From Polyangium jinanense (GTDB taxonomy: Bacteria; Myxococcota; Polyangia; Polyangiales; Polyangiaceae), in NCBI RefSeq assembly GCF_028435365.1, contig NZ_JAGTJJ010000067.1:1-53426 (forward strand): a stretch of DNA of 53,426 bases, given 5' to 3'. Numbering within the stretch: the first letter of the stretch is position 1; the number at the start of each line of letters is the position of its first letter. The translations under genes were made by a program, and so were the position numbers. Below are positions 1 through 8,470 of this stretch, piece by piece. The notes under the pieces were generated by a model, which was not told the DNA's origin, ran no database searches, and saw nothing but the letters and a program-made list of their open reading frames with translations.

Positions 1-87
1 ACCATCAGCCGCGGGCTCGAACGACTGGCACCCGCAGCAGAGATGCTACGGGTGCTCAGGGAGAATGGGCTCGCGAGATGAGACCAA

Positions 88-333
88 TGCTCAGGGCACG
101 GCCTGGACCGAGGGCCGAGAAACCGCGCATCGCGCGGTTTCTCGGACGGGCCCGTGGCAAGACCACGAGCGGCGTTGCCAGCGGAGACAGCAGCGCTGCC
201 CTGCTTGCCAGGAGCGTTTTCCCTGTCGACAGCGCGCATCGCGCGCTGTCGCCCCGGGTCCAGCGCTTGCGCTGGTCCGGGTCCAGGGGTGGACAACCCC
301 TGGTCGGGGTCCGGGGTGAAACCCCGGCGCAAC
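88..333. repeat. Hairpin-cluster repeat, copy A
   Basis: Noncoding DNA with a chain of short perfect hairpins. A 14-bp stem with loop ATC lies at 115-145, an 11-bp stem with loop ATC at 227-251, and smaller stems at 260-275 (CCAGCGC, loop TT), 283-303 (CCAGGGGT, loop GGACA) and 311-327 (CCGGGGT, loop GAA). The right arm (about 256-333) is almost identical to 13199-13276 of copy B, with a one-base indel. A degenerate left arm starts near 88-106. Between the two long stems the sequence TGGCAAGACCA recurs as in copy B. Bases 1-87 show nothing I can interpret. Confidence 0.8.
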
Positions 334-349
334 GCTGCGGAACACCCTC

Positions 350-1039
350 TCACCGCCCCGCGATCCACCCGTCGAACATCCCCTCCCCGCCCGCGCTCCC
401 GGCCTCGACCTTGATCCACAAATTGAGGAATGCCGTCCCGGCCGTCCGCTCGGGGTATTTCCGGTACGTCGCCGGCACCCGCGCCCCGAGCCCGTGGAAC
501 GTCACGATCCGCGTGCCCACGGGGGCCGCGTCGAGCGCCGCCTCCACCCGCGCCGTGTCCTCGCGAAAGCGATCCTCGGTCAGCGGAATGGCGTCGTCGA
601 GCCGCCTGGCCTCGGGGAAGATGTTTTCCTCGAAAGGATTGCAGAAGTAATAGGCCCGATACGCATCCCAATCGATGTCGTCGAGCGTGCCTTGACGCAC
701 CTCGGCCCGGCCCACGAGCCCGAGCGCGTCGATGACCTCGTTCGCGGTCTCGACGAGGGCCGCGCGGTGCTCGATGCCATGGAACACCGCGTCGGTCGTG
801 AGGGCGCCCGTGATACAGAGCTTGCCCACGCCGGCGCCGACGTCGAGCACGGGGCCGCCTTCCTCGGCGAGGAGGTGGCTCACCTTGCGGGCGACGACGA
901 GGGGGGTCCAGAAGCGCGACGAGACGCGCCGGATGGGCTCGGGGAAGAGCTTATCGAACGTGCGATCGGAGACGGGTCGCCCCGCGCGGAGGTCGCCTAT
1001 CGCCTTGCGGAGATCGGCGTCGAGTTGGGGGCGCGTCAT
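350..1039 (-). CDS. Class I SAM-dependent methyltransferase
   Basis: A 229-residue protein, probably a cytosolic methyl transferase. The glycine-rich SAM motif I, VLDVGAGVGKL, is at about residues 64-74. Further on lies FCNPFEEN, the position where Rossmann methyltransferases carry motif IV. The substrate cannot be told; NPFEEN only loosely resembles the NPPF motif of amino-methyltransferases. The start is set at the ATG of MTRPQLDADL, because the longer frame would run into the upstream peptidase gene and has low-complexity Arg/Thr content. The gene lies 7 bp downstream of the NlpC/P60-like gene and is probably cotranscribed with it. It ends just before repeat copy A. The fold is secure; the role is unknown. 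Confidence 0.75.
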   Translation of the reverse strand: MTRPQLDADLRKAIGDLRAGRPVSDRTFDKLFPEPIRRVSSRFWTPLVVARKVSHLLAEEGGPVLDVGAGVGKLCITGALTTDAVFHGIEHRAALVETANEVIDALGLVGRAEVRQGTLDDIDWDAYRAYYFCNPFEENIFPEARRLDDAIPLTEDRFREDTARVEAALDAAPVGTRIVTFHGLGARVPATYRKYPERTAGTAFLNLWIKVEAGSAGGEGMFDGWIAGR

Positions 1040-1046
1040 GCGGGGA

Positions 1047-1418
1047 TCAGTAGCCGGTGTAACGCAGGAACGTGTCCGGCTTCTTGCCGCCGTACGAGCC
1101 GTTCCAGTAGCCCTTCTTGTAGTTCGCCTCGGCCACACCCGTCGAGGTCTGCGAGCCGATGAACGTGCCCTGATCCGGATCGAGGACGATTCCGATGTGC
1201 CCGGGCCAGTGGACGAGGTCGCCGGCCTGGGGCTCGCTCACCTTTTGGAAGTAGGGTGAGCTCGAGAAGTCATTTGCCAGCATGTTCGGGAACTTCGGGT
1301 TCACCGCGGCCCGCAGCACGGCGACGACGAACTGGTTGCACTTCATCTCGGCGTAGGAAATCTCCCGGCCTTGCATCCGCTCGTAGTTCCGGGCCACCTG
1401 TGCGATTTCGTATCCCAT
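1047..1418 (-). CDS. Small NlpC/P60-like cysteine peptidase
   Basis: A 123-residue protein with the NlpC/P60 catalytic layout: Cys27 in KCNQFVVAVL and His74 in GDLVHWPGHIGIVLD. This family cleaves peptidoglycan stem peptides or amide bonds. There is no signal peptide or extra wall-binding domain, so the protein is a bare catalytic domain. That shape is shared by secreted effectors such as type VI amidases, but no VgrG, Hcp or immunity gene is visible here, so this is only a possibility. The ATG is preceded by GGGAGG at good spacing. The neighbours are a glycosyltransferase upstream and a methyltransferase downstream on the same strand. Confidence 0.7.
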   Translation of the reverse strand: MGYEIAQVARNYERMQGREISYAEMKCNQFVVAVLRAAVNPKFPNMLANDFSSSPYFQKVSEPQAGDLVHWPGHIGIVLDPDQGTFIGSQTSTGVAEANYKKGYWNGSYGGKKPDTFLRYTGY

Positions 1419-1499
1419 GGAAGAGGCCTCCCGCTTTGCGAAGAATGACGAGAGTTTACACGCACATGGCGCCGATGAAAACCCCCTTTTGGTACGTCC

Positions 1500-2603
1500 T
1501 CAGGGCAAACGGGCGCGGAGCGCTGCGGCAAGCGCCGGCGCCGCGTCGGGCAAAGGGCCGCAACAATCACGACGCGCAGCGTCGAACAGGGCTTCGGGTC
1601 GCGATAACGCGGCGCGCGCTTCCGTCTCGTCGGTGAGCCGGACACCGAGGCCAAGCGTCTCGACGTCGTGGGCAAGGCGCACCGACTCGGGGCTCCCGAG
1701 CAGCGGGAAGACGGCGAGCGGCACGCCGGCAATGGCGGCCTCGGCGAGCGTCGAATAACCAGCCTTGGCGAGGACGAGGTCGCAGGCGCCGAAATAACTC
1801 TGCGGGTCGGGCGTGATGGCAGGGAAATGGACGAGCGGGCCGCTGCGCTGCGAATCCGGGGCGTGGGAGGGCGCGAGGAGCCGAACGCCGGAGGCAGGCG
1901 CGGAGGCGGAGAGGACGTCGTACAGGACGGCGTCGAGGCTGCCGCCGAGGCCAAGGCCGAGGAGAAGGTCGCCCTCGGAAACGCCGAGCTCACGGCGGAT
2001 GTCCGCACGATCGCGGCGCGGGCGACGGGCAAGGACACCGCCCGTGTCTTCAATGGCGGAGAGGCCCGCGAGAGGCATGGCTCCGAGGCGGAGGCGATAC
2101 CCAAGGCGCGCACGGGCATACGCATCGGCGAGGGTTTCGTCGACCTCGCTGCCGAATCGGCCGGCGTACATGTCGAGCCACGTGAAGTTCGAGCAAACGA
2201 CGGCGGGAATGCCCGCGCGGTCGGCGGCGAGGATCGCAGCGGCGGGGGCGTCGGCGACGACGAGCGCGGCGCCGAGGGACACGAGGCGTTCGGCCTCGGT
2301 CGCGACGAGGCGAGGGAGATCGGCGCGCCACGCGGCGAGGGCCTCGCGGGAGCGGTCGAGGTCGAAGTCGAGGGCACCCGCGCGCGGGGCAAGGCCGGGG
2401 TCCAGCGAGGCCGCGGCGACGTCGACGTGCGCCGCGAGGAAGGGCAAGGCGGCGCGGATCATGGGCGCGGCAGCGCCGGCGCAGAGCGTGACGGGGACGC
2501 CGTCGTCAGCGAGGCGCGCCGCGAGCGCGAGCATGCGGGCGGCGTGGCCGAAGCCGTGATCGGAGGCGTAGACGACGATACGCGCAGGGTGCGCCGCGGG
2601 CAT
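1500..2603 (-). CDS. Glycosyltransferase-like protein (GT-B fold)
   Basis: A 367-residue protein beginning MPAAHPARIVVYASDHGFGHAARML, the typical N-terminus of UDP-glycosyltransferase/MurG-like GT-B enzymes and of the N-terminal domain of plant-type arabinokinases. The C-terminal half has DLVLAKAGYSTLAEAAIAGVP, matching the nucleotide-sugar donor site where a Gly/Ser/Thr-rich helix start follows a Lys. Acceptor and sugar are unknown. The start is the ATG at 2603, which leaves a 61-bp gap to the divergent NIF3 gene; the two probably share a promoter region. The longer upstream frame was rejected because it overlaps that gene. Confidence 0.75.
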   Translation of the reverse strand: MPAAHPARIVVYASDHGFGHAARMLALAARLADDGVPVTLCAGAAAPMIRAALPFLAAHVDVAAASLDPGLAPRAGALDFDLDRSREALAAWRADLPRLVATEAERLVSLGAALVVADAPAAAILAADRAGIPAVVCSNFTWLDMYAGRFGSEVDETLADAYARARLGYRLRLGAMPLAGLSAIEDTGGVLARRPRRDRADIRRELGVSEGDLLLGLGLGGSLDAVLYDVLSASAPASGVRLLAPSHAPDSQRSGPLVHFPAITPDPQSYFGACDLVLAKAGYSTLAEAAIAGVPLAVFPLLGSPESVRLAHDVETLGLGVRLTDETEARAALSRPEALFDAARRDCCGPLPDAAPALAAALRARLP

Positions 2604-2664
2604 GGCCCCTCTGGTAGCGCAAAAGGGTCGGGCGTGGGCGGGCTTTGTGATAAGAGCAGAGCTC

Positions 2665-3471
2665 ATGCGCCTCTTCGACGTGCTCCCCGTGCTGGAATCG
2701 ATCGCCCCCCTCCGGCTCGCCGAGGGCTGGGACAACGTGGGCCTGCTCGTGGGCGATCCGGCAGCCGAGATTCGCGCGGCGCTGCTCTGCATCGATTACA
2801 CGCCCGGCGTGGCCGCCGAGGCGCGCGAGAAGGGCGTGGACCTCGTGTATTCGTACCACCCGCCGATCTTCGAGGCGATGAAGCGGGTCGTTTCGCCGGG
2901 GTCGATCTTCGAGGCAATCCGGGACGGGATCGCCATTTATTCACCGCACACGGCGCTCGACGTGGCCGAGGGCGGGACGAACGATTTCCTGGCCGACATC
3001 CTCGGCCTCGGCCGCGGCCTGCCCGCGCGCCGTCCGATGCGCGCGCCAGGCGCAAAATTCGGTCCGGCGCCAGAGGGAGAATCACTCGGGCTCGGGCGTA
3101 TCGGCGCACTGGAAGCGGAGGCGCCGCGAGAGGAGCTGCTCGAGCGAATCAAGCGAGGTCTCGGGATCGAGGCGCTGCTCGTGGCAGGTCCGACGACGGG
3201 AATGGTGCGAACGGTGGCGGCAAGCGCGGGGGCCGCGGGGGCGATGGTGGAGGATGCGCTCGGTCAGGGGGCAGAGCTCTACCTGACCGGCGAGATGAGG
3301 CACCACGACGCGCTGCGTGCGGCGAAGCTCGGCATGACGGTGGTGTGCGCGCTGCATTCGAACAGCGAGCGGGCGGTGCTGCCGCGCATCCGGGAGCGAA
3401 TCGCCGGGGCGCTGCCAGGTCTCTCGGTGTTCGTGAGCGGGGCGGACCGGGATCCGTTCGTGGTGAGGTGA
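2665..3471 (+). CDS. NIF3/YbgI family dinuclear metal protein
   Basis: A 268-residue protein of the NIF3 (DUF34, YbgI, 'GTP cyclohydrolase I type 2 homologue') family. Visible family features are AEGWDNVGLLVGDP near the start, YHPPIFEAMKRV (metal-ligand His), the SPHTALDVAEGGTND segment and the C-terminal LHSNSERAVLPRI with a second His/Glu metal pair. Members form toroidal hexamers with two metals per subunit; the biological reaction is not settled. The start is the ATG before RLFDVLPVLE. The gene is divergent from the glycosyltransferase. A hairpin at 3505-3523 follows it. Confidence 0.88.
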   Translation: MRLFDVLPVLESIAPLRLAEGWDNVGLLVGDPAAEIRAALLCIDYTPGVAAEAREKGVDLVYSYHPPIFEAMKRVVSPGSIFEAIRDGIAIYSPHTALDVAEGGTNDFLADILGLGRGLPARRPMRAPGAKFGPAPEGESLGLGRIGALEAEAPREELLERIKRGLGIEALLVAGPTTGMVRTVAASAGAAGAMVEDALGQGAELYLTGEMRHHDALRAAKLGMTVVCALHSNSERAVLPRIRERIAGALPGLSVFVSGADRDPFVVR

Positions 3472-3504
3472 CCCTGAGAAACGCAGCGCTCGGGTTCTCG
3501 TACT

Positions 3505-3523
3505 GAAGGCGGAAAGCGCCTTC
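3505..3523. terminator. Stem-loop after the NIF3 gene
   Basis: Perfect 7-bp stem GAAGGCG/CGCCTTC with a 5-base loop, 33 bp after the NIF3 stop and just upstream of hsdR. There is no T-tract, so termination is likely but weak. It could also sit in the hsdR leader. Confidence 0.4.
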
Positions 3524-3539
3524 CCCTCGTCGCCGAGGT

Positions 3540-6500
3540 GTGTTGTCCATAAACGGAACCACTCCTCTCCGCCCAGGCTTGCCCGTGCCTCCTACCTCGT
3601 CGCCGAACTTCGCCTTCCTCGCGCATCACGATCCGCTTCTGGCCATCCTCGGCACCCAGGCCGAGCGGTACTTCGCCGACGATCCCAACACCTGCCTTCT
3701 CAAGCTCCGGCAGTTCGGCGAGCGCCTCGCGAAGCACGCGGCCGCGCGCCTCGGGCTCTACACGTCGCCGCTCGAGGACAACCAGGCCGTCCTCATCAAC
3801 CGGCTCCACGATCGCGGCGCGCTCGACGTCCGCACGAAGCAGATCTTCCACGACCTCCGCCTCACGGGGAACAAGGCCGCGCACGACGCGCATGGCACGC
3901 ATCACGAGGCCCTGCACCAGCTCAAGATGGCACGCGAGCTCGGCATCTGGTTCCAGCGCTCGTTCGGCAACCATCGCAAGTTCGATCCTGGCCCGTTCGT
4001 CCCCCCACCCGGGCCGAAGGACGACGAGGAGCTCGCGAAGGAGCTCGCGGCGCTGCGCGCGGAGCTCGCGAAGAGCAAGGTCGACGTCGAGGCCATGCGC
4101 GCCGCGGCCGAGGAGGAAGCCAAGAAGCGGCTCACGGCGGAGCAGCTCGCGCAGAAGGAGGCCGACGAGCGGGCCCTCTGGGAGGCGCTCGCCACCGAGG
4201 AGGCCGAGCGGCGCGCGAAGGACATCGAGGCCGTCGCGAAGCAGAAGGCCGCGATCGAGGCCGAGCTCGCCGTGCTCCAGGCCAAGGCCGCCGCCGCTCC
4301 CGCCGAGACCCAGCAGTTCGTTGCTCGTGCCGCCGAGGCGTCACGCGACGTCTACCTCGACGAGGCCGCGACGCGCCGGCTCATCGACGAGCAGCTCCGC
4401 GCGGCGGGGTGGGAGGTCGATTCCGAGCGTCTCTCCTACAAGCGCGGCGCGCGCCCCGAGAAGGGGAAGAATCGCGCCATCGCCGAGTGGCCCACGAAGA
4501 ATGGCCGGGCCGATTACGTGCTGTTCGTCGGCACCGTGGCCCTCGGCGTCGTCGAGGCCAAGCGGTTCCACAAGGACGTCGCCGGCAAGCTGGATCAATC
4601 GGCGCGGTACAGCGCCGGCCTCCTCGCGAAGGACGGCGTGGAGCTCGCCGGGGGGCCGTGGGGGAAGGTGAAGCACCGGGTGCCGTTCCTCTTCGCCACG
4701 AACGGCCGGCCCTACCTCGAACAGCTCCGGGAAAAGAGCGGCATCTGGTTCCGCGATGCGCGCCGGGACGAAAACGCGGGCAAGCCGCTCCAGGGCTGGT
4801 ATTCGCCGGAGGGCCTCGAAGCCCTGATGAAGCAGGACATCGACGCGGCGCACGACAAGCTCCGCAGCGAGCCGACGGGCTACCTCGGCCTGCGCGAGTA
4901 TCAGATCCGCGCCATCCAGGCCGTCGAGGCCGCGATCGAGACAGGAAAACCGAGCTGCCTCGTCGCCATGGCGACGGGGACGGGCAAGACGCGGACGGCG
5001 ATCGGGCTCGTGTACCGGCTCCTCAAGGCGAAGCGCTTCCGCCGCGTGCTTTTCCTCGTCGATCGCAGCGCGCTCGGCGAGCAGGCCGGCAACGCGTTCA
5101 AGGAGACGCGGCTCGAGAACCTGCAGACGTTCGCGCAGATCTTCGACATGAAGGAGCTCGGGGACATCAAGCCCGAGGGCGATACGAAGCTCCACATCGC
5201 CACGGTGCAAAGCCTCGTGAAGCGGGTCCTCAACGCCGCGGATCCCGCGGACGTCCCGCCGGTCGATCAATACGATTGCCTCGTCGTCGACGAATGCCAC
5301 CGCGGCTACACGCTCGATCGGGAGCTCTCCGAGACGGAACTCGGCTTCCGCGATTTCGACGACTACATTTCCAAGTATCGTCGCGTCCTCGACCACTTCG
5401 ACGCGGTGAAGATCGGCCTCACGGCTACGCCCGCGCTGCATACGACCCAGATCTTCGGCGCTCCCGCGTTCCGCTACTCGTACCGCGATGCCGTGATCGA
5501 CGGCATGCTCATCGATCACGAGCCGCCCATTCGTATCGTGACGGAGCTCGCGCAGAAGGGGATCCAATGGGCCAAGGGCGAGGACGTCAAGGTCTACGAT
5601 CCGGGCAAGGCGCAGATCGATCTGATCCACCTCGAAGACGAGGTCACGATCGAGATCGACGGCTTCAACCGCGCCGTCATCACGGAGAACTTCAACCGCG
5701 CCGTTTGCGAGGCGCTCGCGAACCACATCGACCCGATGGGCGACGCGAAGACGCTGATCTTCGCGGTGAACGACGACCACGCCCAGCTCGTCGAGCGTCT
5801 GCTTCGGGAGGTCTTCACCGCGAAGTACGGCGCGATCGACAACGACGCGGTCAAGAAGATCACGGGCAGCAGCGACAAGCCTCTCCAGCGGATCCGCGAG
5901 TTCAAGAACGAGCGCCTGCCGAACGTGGCGATCACGGTCGATCTGCTCACGACGGGGATCGACGTACCGCGCATCGCGAACCTCGTCTTTCTCCGCCGCG
6001 TCAAGAGCCGCATTCTCTACGAGCAGATGCTCGGCCGCGCGACGCGGCTCTGCCCCGAGATTGGCAAGACGGTCTTCCGGATCTTCGACGCCGTGGAGCT
6101 TTACGACGCGCTCGAGCAATACACGGACATGAAGCCCGTCGCGCCCTCGCCGACGATCACGTTCGCGCAGCTCGTCGCGGAGCTCGGGCACGGGGATCCC
6201 GAGGCGCGCAAGCTCGCGCTCGATCAGCTCGTCGCCAAGCTCCGGCGCAAGGCGCCGTCTTTGAAGGGCGACGACCTCGTGCGCTTCGAGGGCATCGCCT
6301 CGATGCCCCCGCCGTCCCTCGCGGCGATGCTTCGCCGGCAGAGCCCCGAGGAGGCTGTCGCGTGGTTCGGGCAGCACGAATATCTCGTGCCGCTGCTCGA
6401 CGGGCGGTTCGGCGAATCGCGGCCACTGCTCGTCTCCGACCACGTCGATCGGGTCGTGGCCGTCGAGGTCGGTTATGGCAAGGGGACGCGCCCCGAGGAC

Positions 6501-6998
6501 TACCTCGACAGTTTTTCCGCGTTCCTGCGGGAGAACATGAACAAGATCCCGGCGCTCGTGGTCGTCACGCAGCGCCCGCGGGACCTCACGCGCGCGGCGC
6601 TGCGCGAGCTGCTCCTCGCGCTCGACGCGAAGGGGTACACGGAGGCGGCTTTGCAGACGGCGTGGCGCCAGGCCTCGAACGCCGATTTCGCGGCGTCGAT
6701 CATCGGCTACATCCGCAAGGCCGCGCTCGGGGATCCGCTCGTCCCGTACGAGGAGCGCGTCGCGCGGGCGACGGCGAAGATCCTCGCGCGGCCGGGCTGG
6801 ACGTCGATCCAGCGGCAATGGCTCCAGCGCATCGGCAAGCAGCTCGAACGCGAGCGGGTCGTGGATCGCGCCACCATCGACGAGAGCGAGGCCTTCAAGT
6901 CGAACGGCGGGTTCAAGCACCTCGACAAGGTGTTTTCCGGCAAGCTCGACGAGATCCTCGGGGATCTGCGCGAGGAGGTCTGGAAGGACGCGGGGTGA
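3540..6998 (+). CDS. hsdR: Type I restriction enzyme, R subunit (HsdR)
   Basis: A 1152-residue restriction and translocation subunit. An N-terminal DUF4145-like helical domain covers about residues 20-150. A charged coiled coil of Glu/Ala/Lys heptads runs from about 155 to 250. The HSDR_N nuclease follows, with PD-(D/E)xK residues D325, E339 and K341. The helicase motor has Walker A ATGTGKT at 478-484, DECH at 584-587, motif III GLTATP, and motif VI QMLGRATR. The C-terminus resembles the EcoEI-type R C-terminal domain. The enzyme cuts DNA after ATP-driven translocation when its site is unmethylated. The GTG start at 3540 is uncertain; GTG at 3585 is also possible. It is first in an R-M-S operon, 53 bp before hsdM. 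Confidence 0.95.
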   Translation: MLSINGTTPLRPGLPVPPTSSPNFAFLAHHDPLLAILGTQAERYFADDPNTCLLKLRQFGERLAKHAAARLGLYTSPLEDNQAVLINRLHDRGALDVRTKQIFHDLRLTGNKAAHDAHGTHHEALHQLKMARELGIWFQRSFGNHRKFDPGPFVPPPGPKDDEELAKELAALRAELAKSKVDVEAMRAAAEEEAKKRLTAEQLAQKEADERALWEALATEEAERRAKDIEAVAKQKAAIEAELAVLQAKAAAAPAETQQFVARAAEASRDVYLDEAATRRLIDEQLRAAGWEVDSERLSYKRGARPEKGKNRAIAEWPTKNGRADYVLFVGTVALGVVEAKRFHKDVAGKLDQSARYSAGLLAKDGVELAGGPWGKVKHRVPFLFATNGRPYLEQLREKSGIWFRDARRDENAGKPLQGWYSPEGLEALMKQDIDAAHDKLRSEPTGYLGLREYQIRAIQAVEAAIETGKPSCLVAMATGTGKTRTAIGLVYRLLKAKRFRRVLFLVDRSALGEQAGNAFKETRLENLQTFAQIFDMKELGDIKPEGDTKLHIATVQSLVKRVLNAADPADVPPVDQYDCLVVDECHRGYTLDRELSETELGFRDFDDYISKYRRVLDHFDAVKIGLTATPALHTTQIFGAPAFRYSYRDAVIDGMLIDHEPPIRIVTELAQKGIQWAKGEDVKVYDPGKAQIDLIHLEDEVTIEIDGFNRAVITENFNRAVCEALANHIDPMGDAKTLIFAVNDDHAQLVERLLREVFTAKYGAIDNDAVKKITGSSDKPLQRIREFKNERLPNVAITVDLLTTGIDVPRIANLVFLRRVKSRILYEQMLGRATRLCPEIGKTVFRIFDAVELYDALEQYTDMKPVAPSPTITFAQLVAELGHGDPEARKLALDQLVAKLRRKAPSLKGDDLVRFEGIASMPPPSLAAMLRRQSPEEAVAWFGQHEYLVPLLDGRFGESRPLLVSDHVDRVVAVEVGYGKGTRPEDYLDSFSAFLRENMNKIPALVVVTQRPRDLTRAALRELLLALDAKGYTEAALQTAWRQASNADFAASIIGYIRKAALGDPLVPYEERVARATAKILARPGWTSIQRQWLQRIGKQLERERVVDRATIDESEAFKSNGGFKHLDKVFSGKLDEILGDLREEVWKDAG

Positions 6999-7051
6999 GC
7001 CTTTACCTCGGCGCCGGACTCGCGTAGTTCTTCCGCCGGAACCTCCCGCCC

Positions 7052-8470
7052 ATGTCCACGACCGACATCGTCCAGAAGCTCTGGAACCTCTGCCACGTTC
7101 TCCGGGACGACGGCATCACCTACCACCAGTACGTCACCGAGCTGACCTACCTTCTCTTTCTCAAGATGATGAAAGAGACGGACCAGGAGAAGCACCTGCC
7201 GAAGGGGTATCGGTGGGGCGATCTCGAAACGAAGGACGGGGTCGAGCAGCTCAACTTTTATCGCGCGCTGCTTTTGCACCTCGGCACCGAGGGCTCGGGG
7301 CGTGTGCAGGCGATCTTCGCGAATGCGACGACGTCGCTCAAGGTGCCGCGGAACCTGAAGAAGCTCGTGGATGCGATCGACGAGCTCGACTGGTATTCGG
7401 CGCGGACCGAGGGTCTCGGGGATCTGTACGAGGGGCTGCTCGAAAAGAACGCGTCGGAGAAGAAGTCGGGAGCGGGGCAATACTTCACGCCGCGGCCGCT
7501 GATCGATTCGATGGTGAGCCTCGTGCAGCCGCAGCCGGGGGAGAAGGTGCAGGACCCGGCGGCGGGGACGGCTGGCTTTTTGATCGCGGCCGACCGGTAC
7601 ATCAAGGGCAAGACGGACCAGCTCTTCACGCTCGACGCGAAGGCGCAGGCGTTCCAGAAGAAGAAGGCGTTTTACGGCGTCGAGCTCGTGCCGGACGCGC
7701 ATCGGCTCGCGCTGATGAACCTGATGCTCCACGACATCGAGGGCGAGCTTTTGCTCGGGGATACGCTCTCGTCGCAGGGGACTGAGCTCGACAAGGCGGA
7801 CGTGATCCTGACGAACCCGCCGTTCGGCACGAAGAAGGGCGGCGGGCTGCCGACGCGGGACGATTTTACCTTCCCGACGTCGAACAAGCAGCTCGCGTTC
7901 TTGCAGCACATTTACCGGGGCCTCCGGCCGGGCGGTCGGGCGGCGGTGGTGCTGCCGGACAACGTGCTGTTCGAGGAGAACACGGGGACGGAGATCCGGC
8001 GGGACCTGATGGAGAAGTGCGACCTGCACACGATCCTGCGGCTGCCGACGGGGATCTTTTATGCGCAGGGGGTGAAGACGAACGTCTTGTTTTTCACGCG
8101 CGGGACGACGGACAAGGGCCACACGAAGGCGGTGTGGGTGTTCGACATGCGGGCGAACATGCCTTCGTTCGGGAAGCGGACGCCGCTCGGGCGGGATCAT
8201 TTTGCGGAGTTCGAGGCGGCGTTCGGGAAGGATCCGCTCGGGAAGAGCAAACGGAAGGATCAGGGGGAGACGGGGCGGTTCCGGAAGTTCACCCGGGAGG
8301 AGATTCGGGGGCGGGGGGATAATCTCGATATTGCGTGGCTCAAGGATGAGAGTGTCCGCGGGGCGGATGATTTGCCGGAGCCCGAGGAGATTGCGGACGA
8401 GATTTTGGAGAAGTTGCGGATCGCGGTGATGGAGATTGAGGGGCTCAGGGCGGAGTTGGAGGTTCAATGA
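7052..8470 (+). CDS. hsdM: Type I modification methyltransferase (HsdM)
   Basis: A 472-residue N6-adenine DNA methyltransferase subunit. The N-terminal helical HsdM domain (MSTTDIVQKLWNLCHVLRDD) is followed by the SAM-binding motif DPAAGTAGF at 168-176 and catalytic motif IV NPPF at 255-258. The sequence GAGQYFTPRPLI before motif I is typical of the family. It methylates the recognition sequence on both strands as an M2S complex and is also part of the R2M2S nuclease. The ATG at 7052 fits the family N-terminus. Its stop overlaps the hsdS start by 4 bp (ATGA), indicating translational coupling. Length and all motifs are intact. Confidence 0.96.
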   Translation: MSTTDIVQKLWNLCHVLRDDGITYHQYVTELTYLLFLKMMKETDQEKHLPKGYRWGDLETKDGVEQLNFYRALLLHLGTEGSGRVQAIFANATTSLKVPRNLKKLVDAIDELDWYSARTEGLGDLYEGLLEKNASEKKSGAGQYFTPRPLIDSMVSLVQPQPGEKVQDPAAGTAGFLIAADRYIKGKTDQLFTLDAKAQAFQKKKAFYGVELVPDAHRLALMNLMLHDIEGELLLGDTLSSQGTELDKADVILTNPPFGTKKGGGLPTRDDFTFPTSNKQLAFLQHIYRGLRPGGRAAVVLPDNVLFEENTGTEIRRDLMEKCDLHTILRLPTGIFYAQGVKTNVLFFTRGTTDKGHTKAVWVFDMRANMPSFGKRTPLGRDHFAEFEAAFGKDPLGKSKRKDQGETGRFRKFTREEIRGRGDNLDIAWLKDESVRGADDLPEPEEIADEILEKLRIAVMEIEGLRAELEVQ

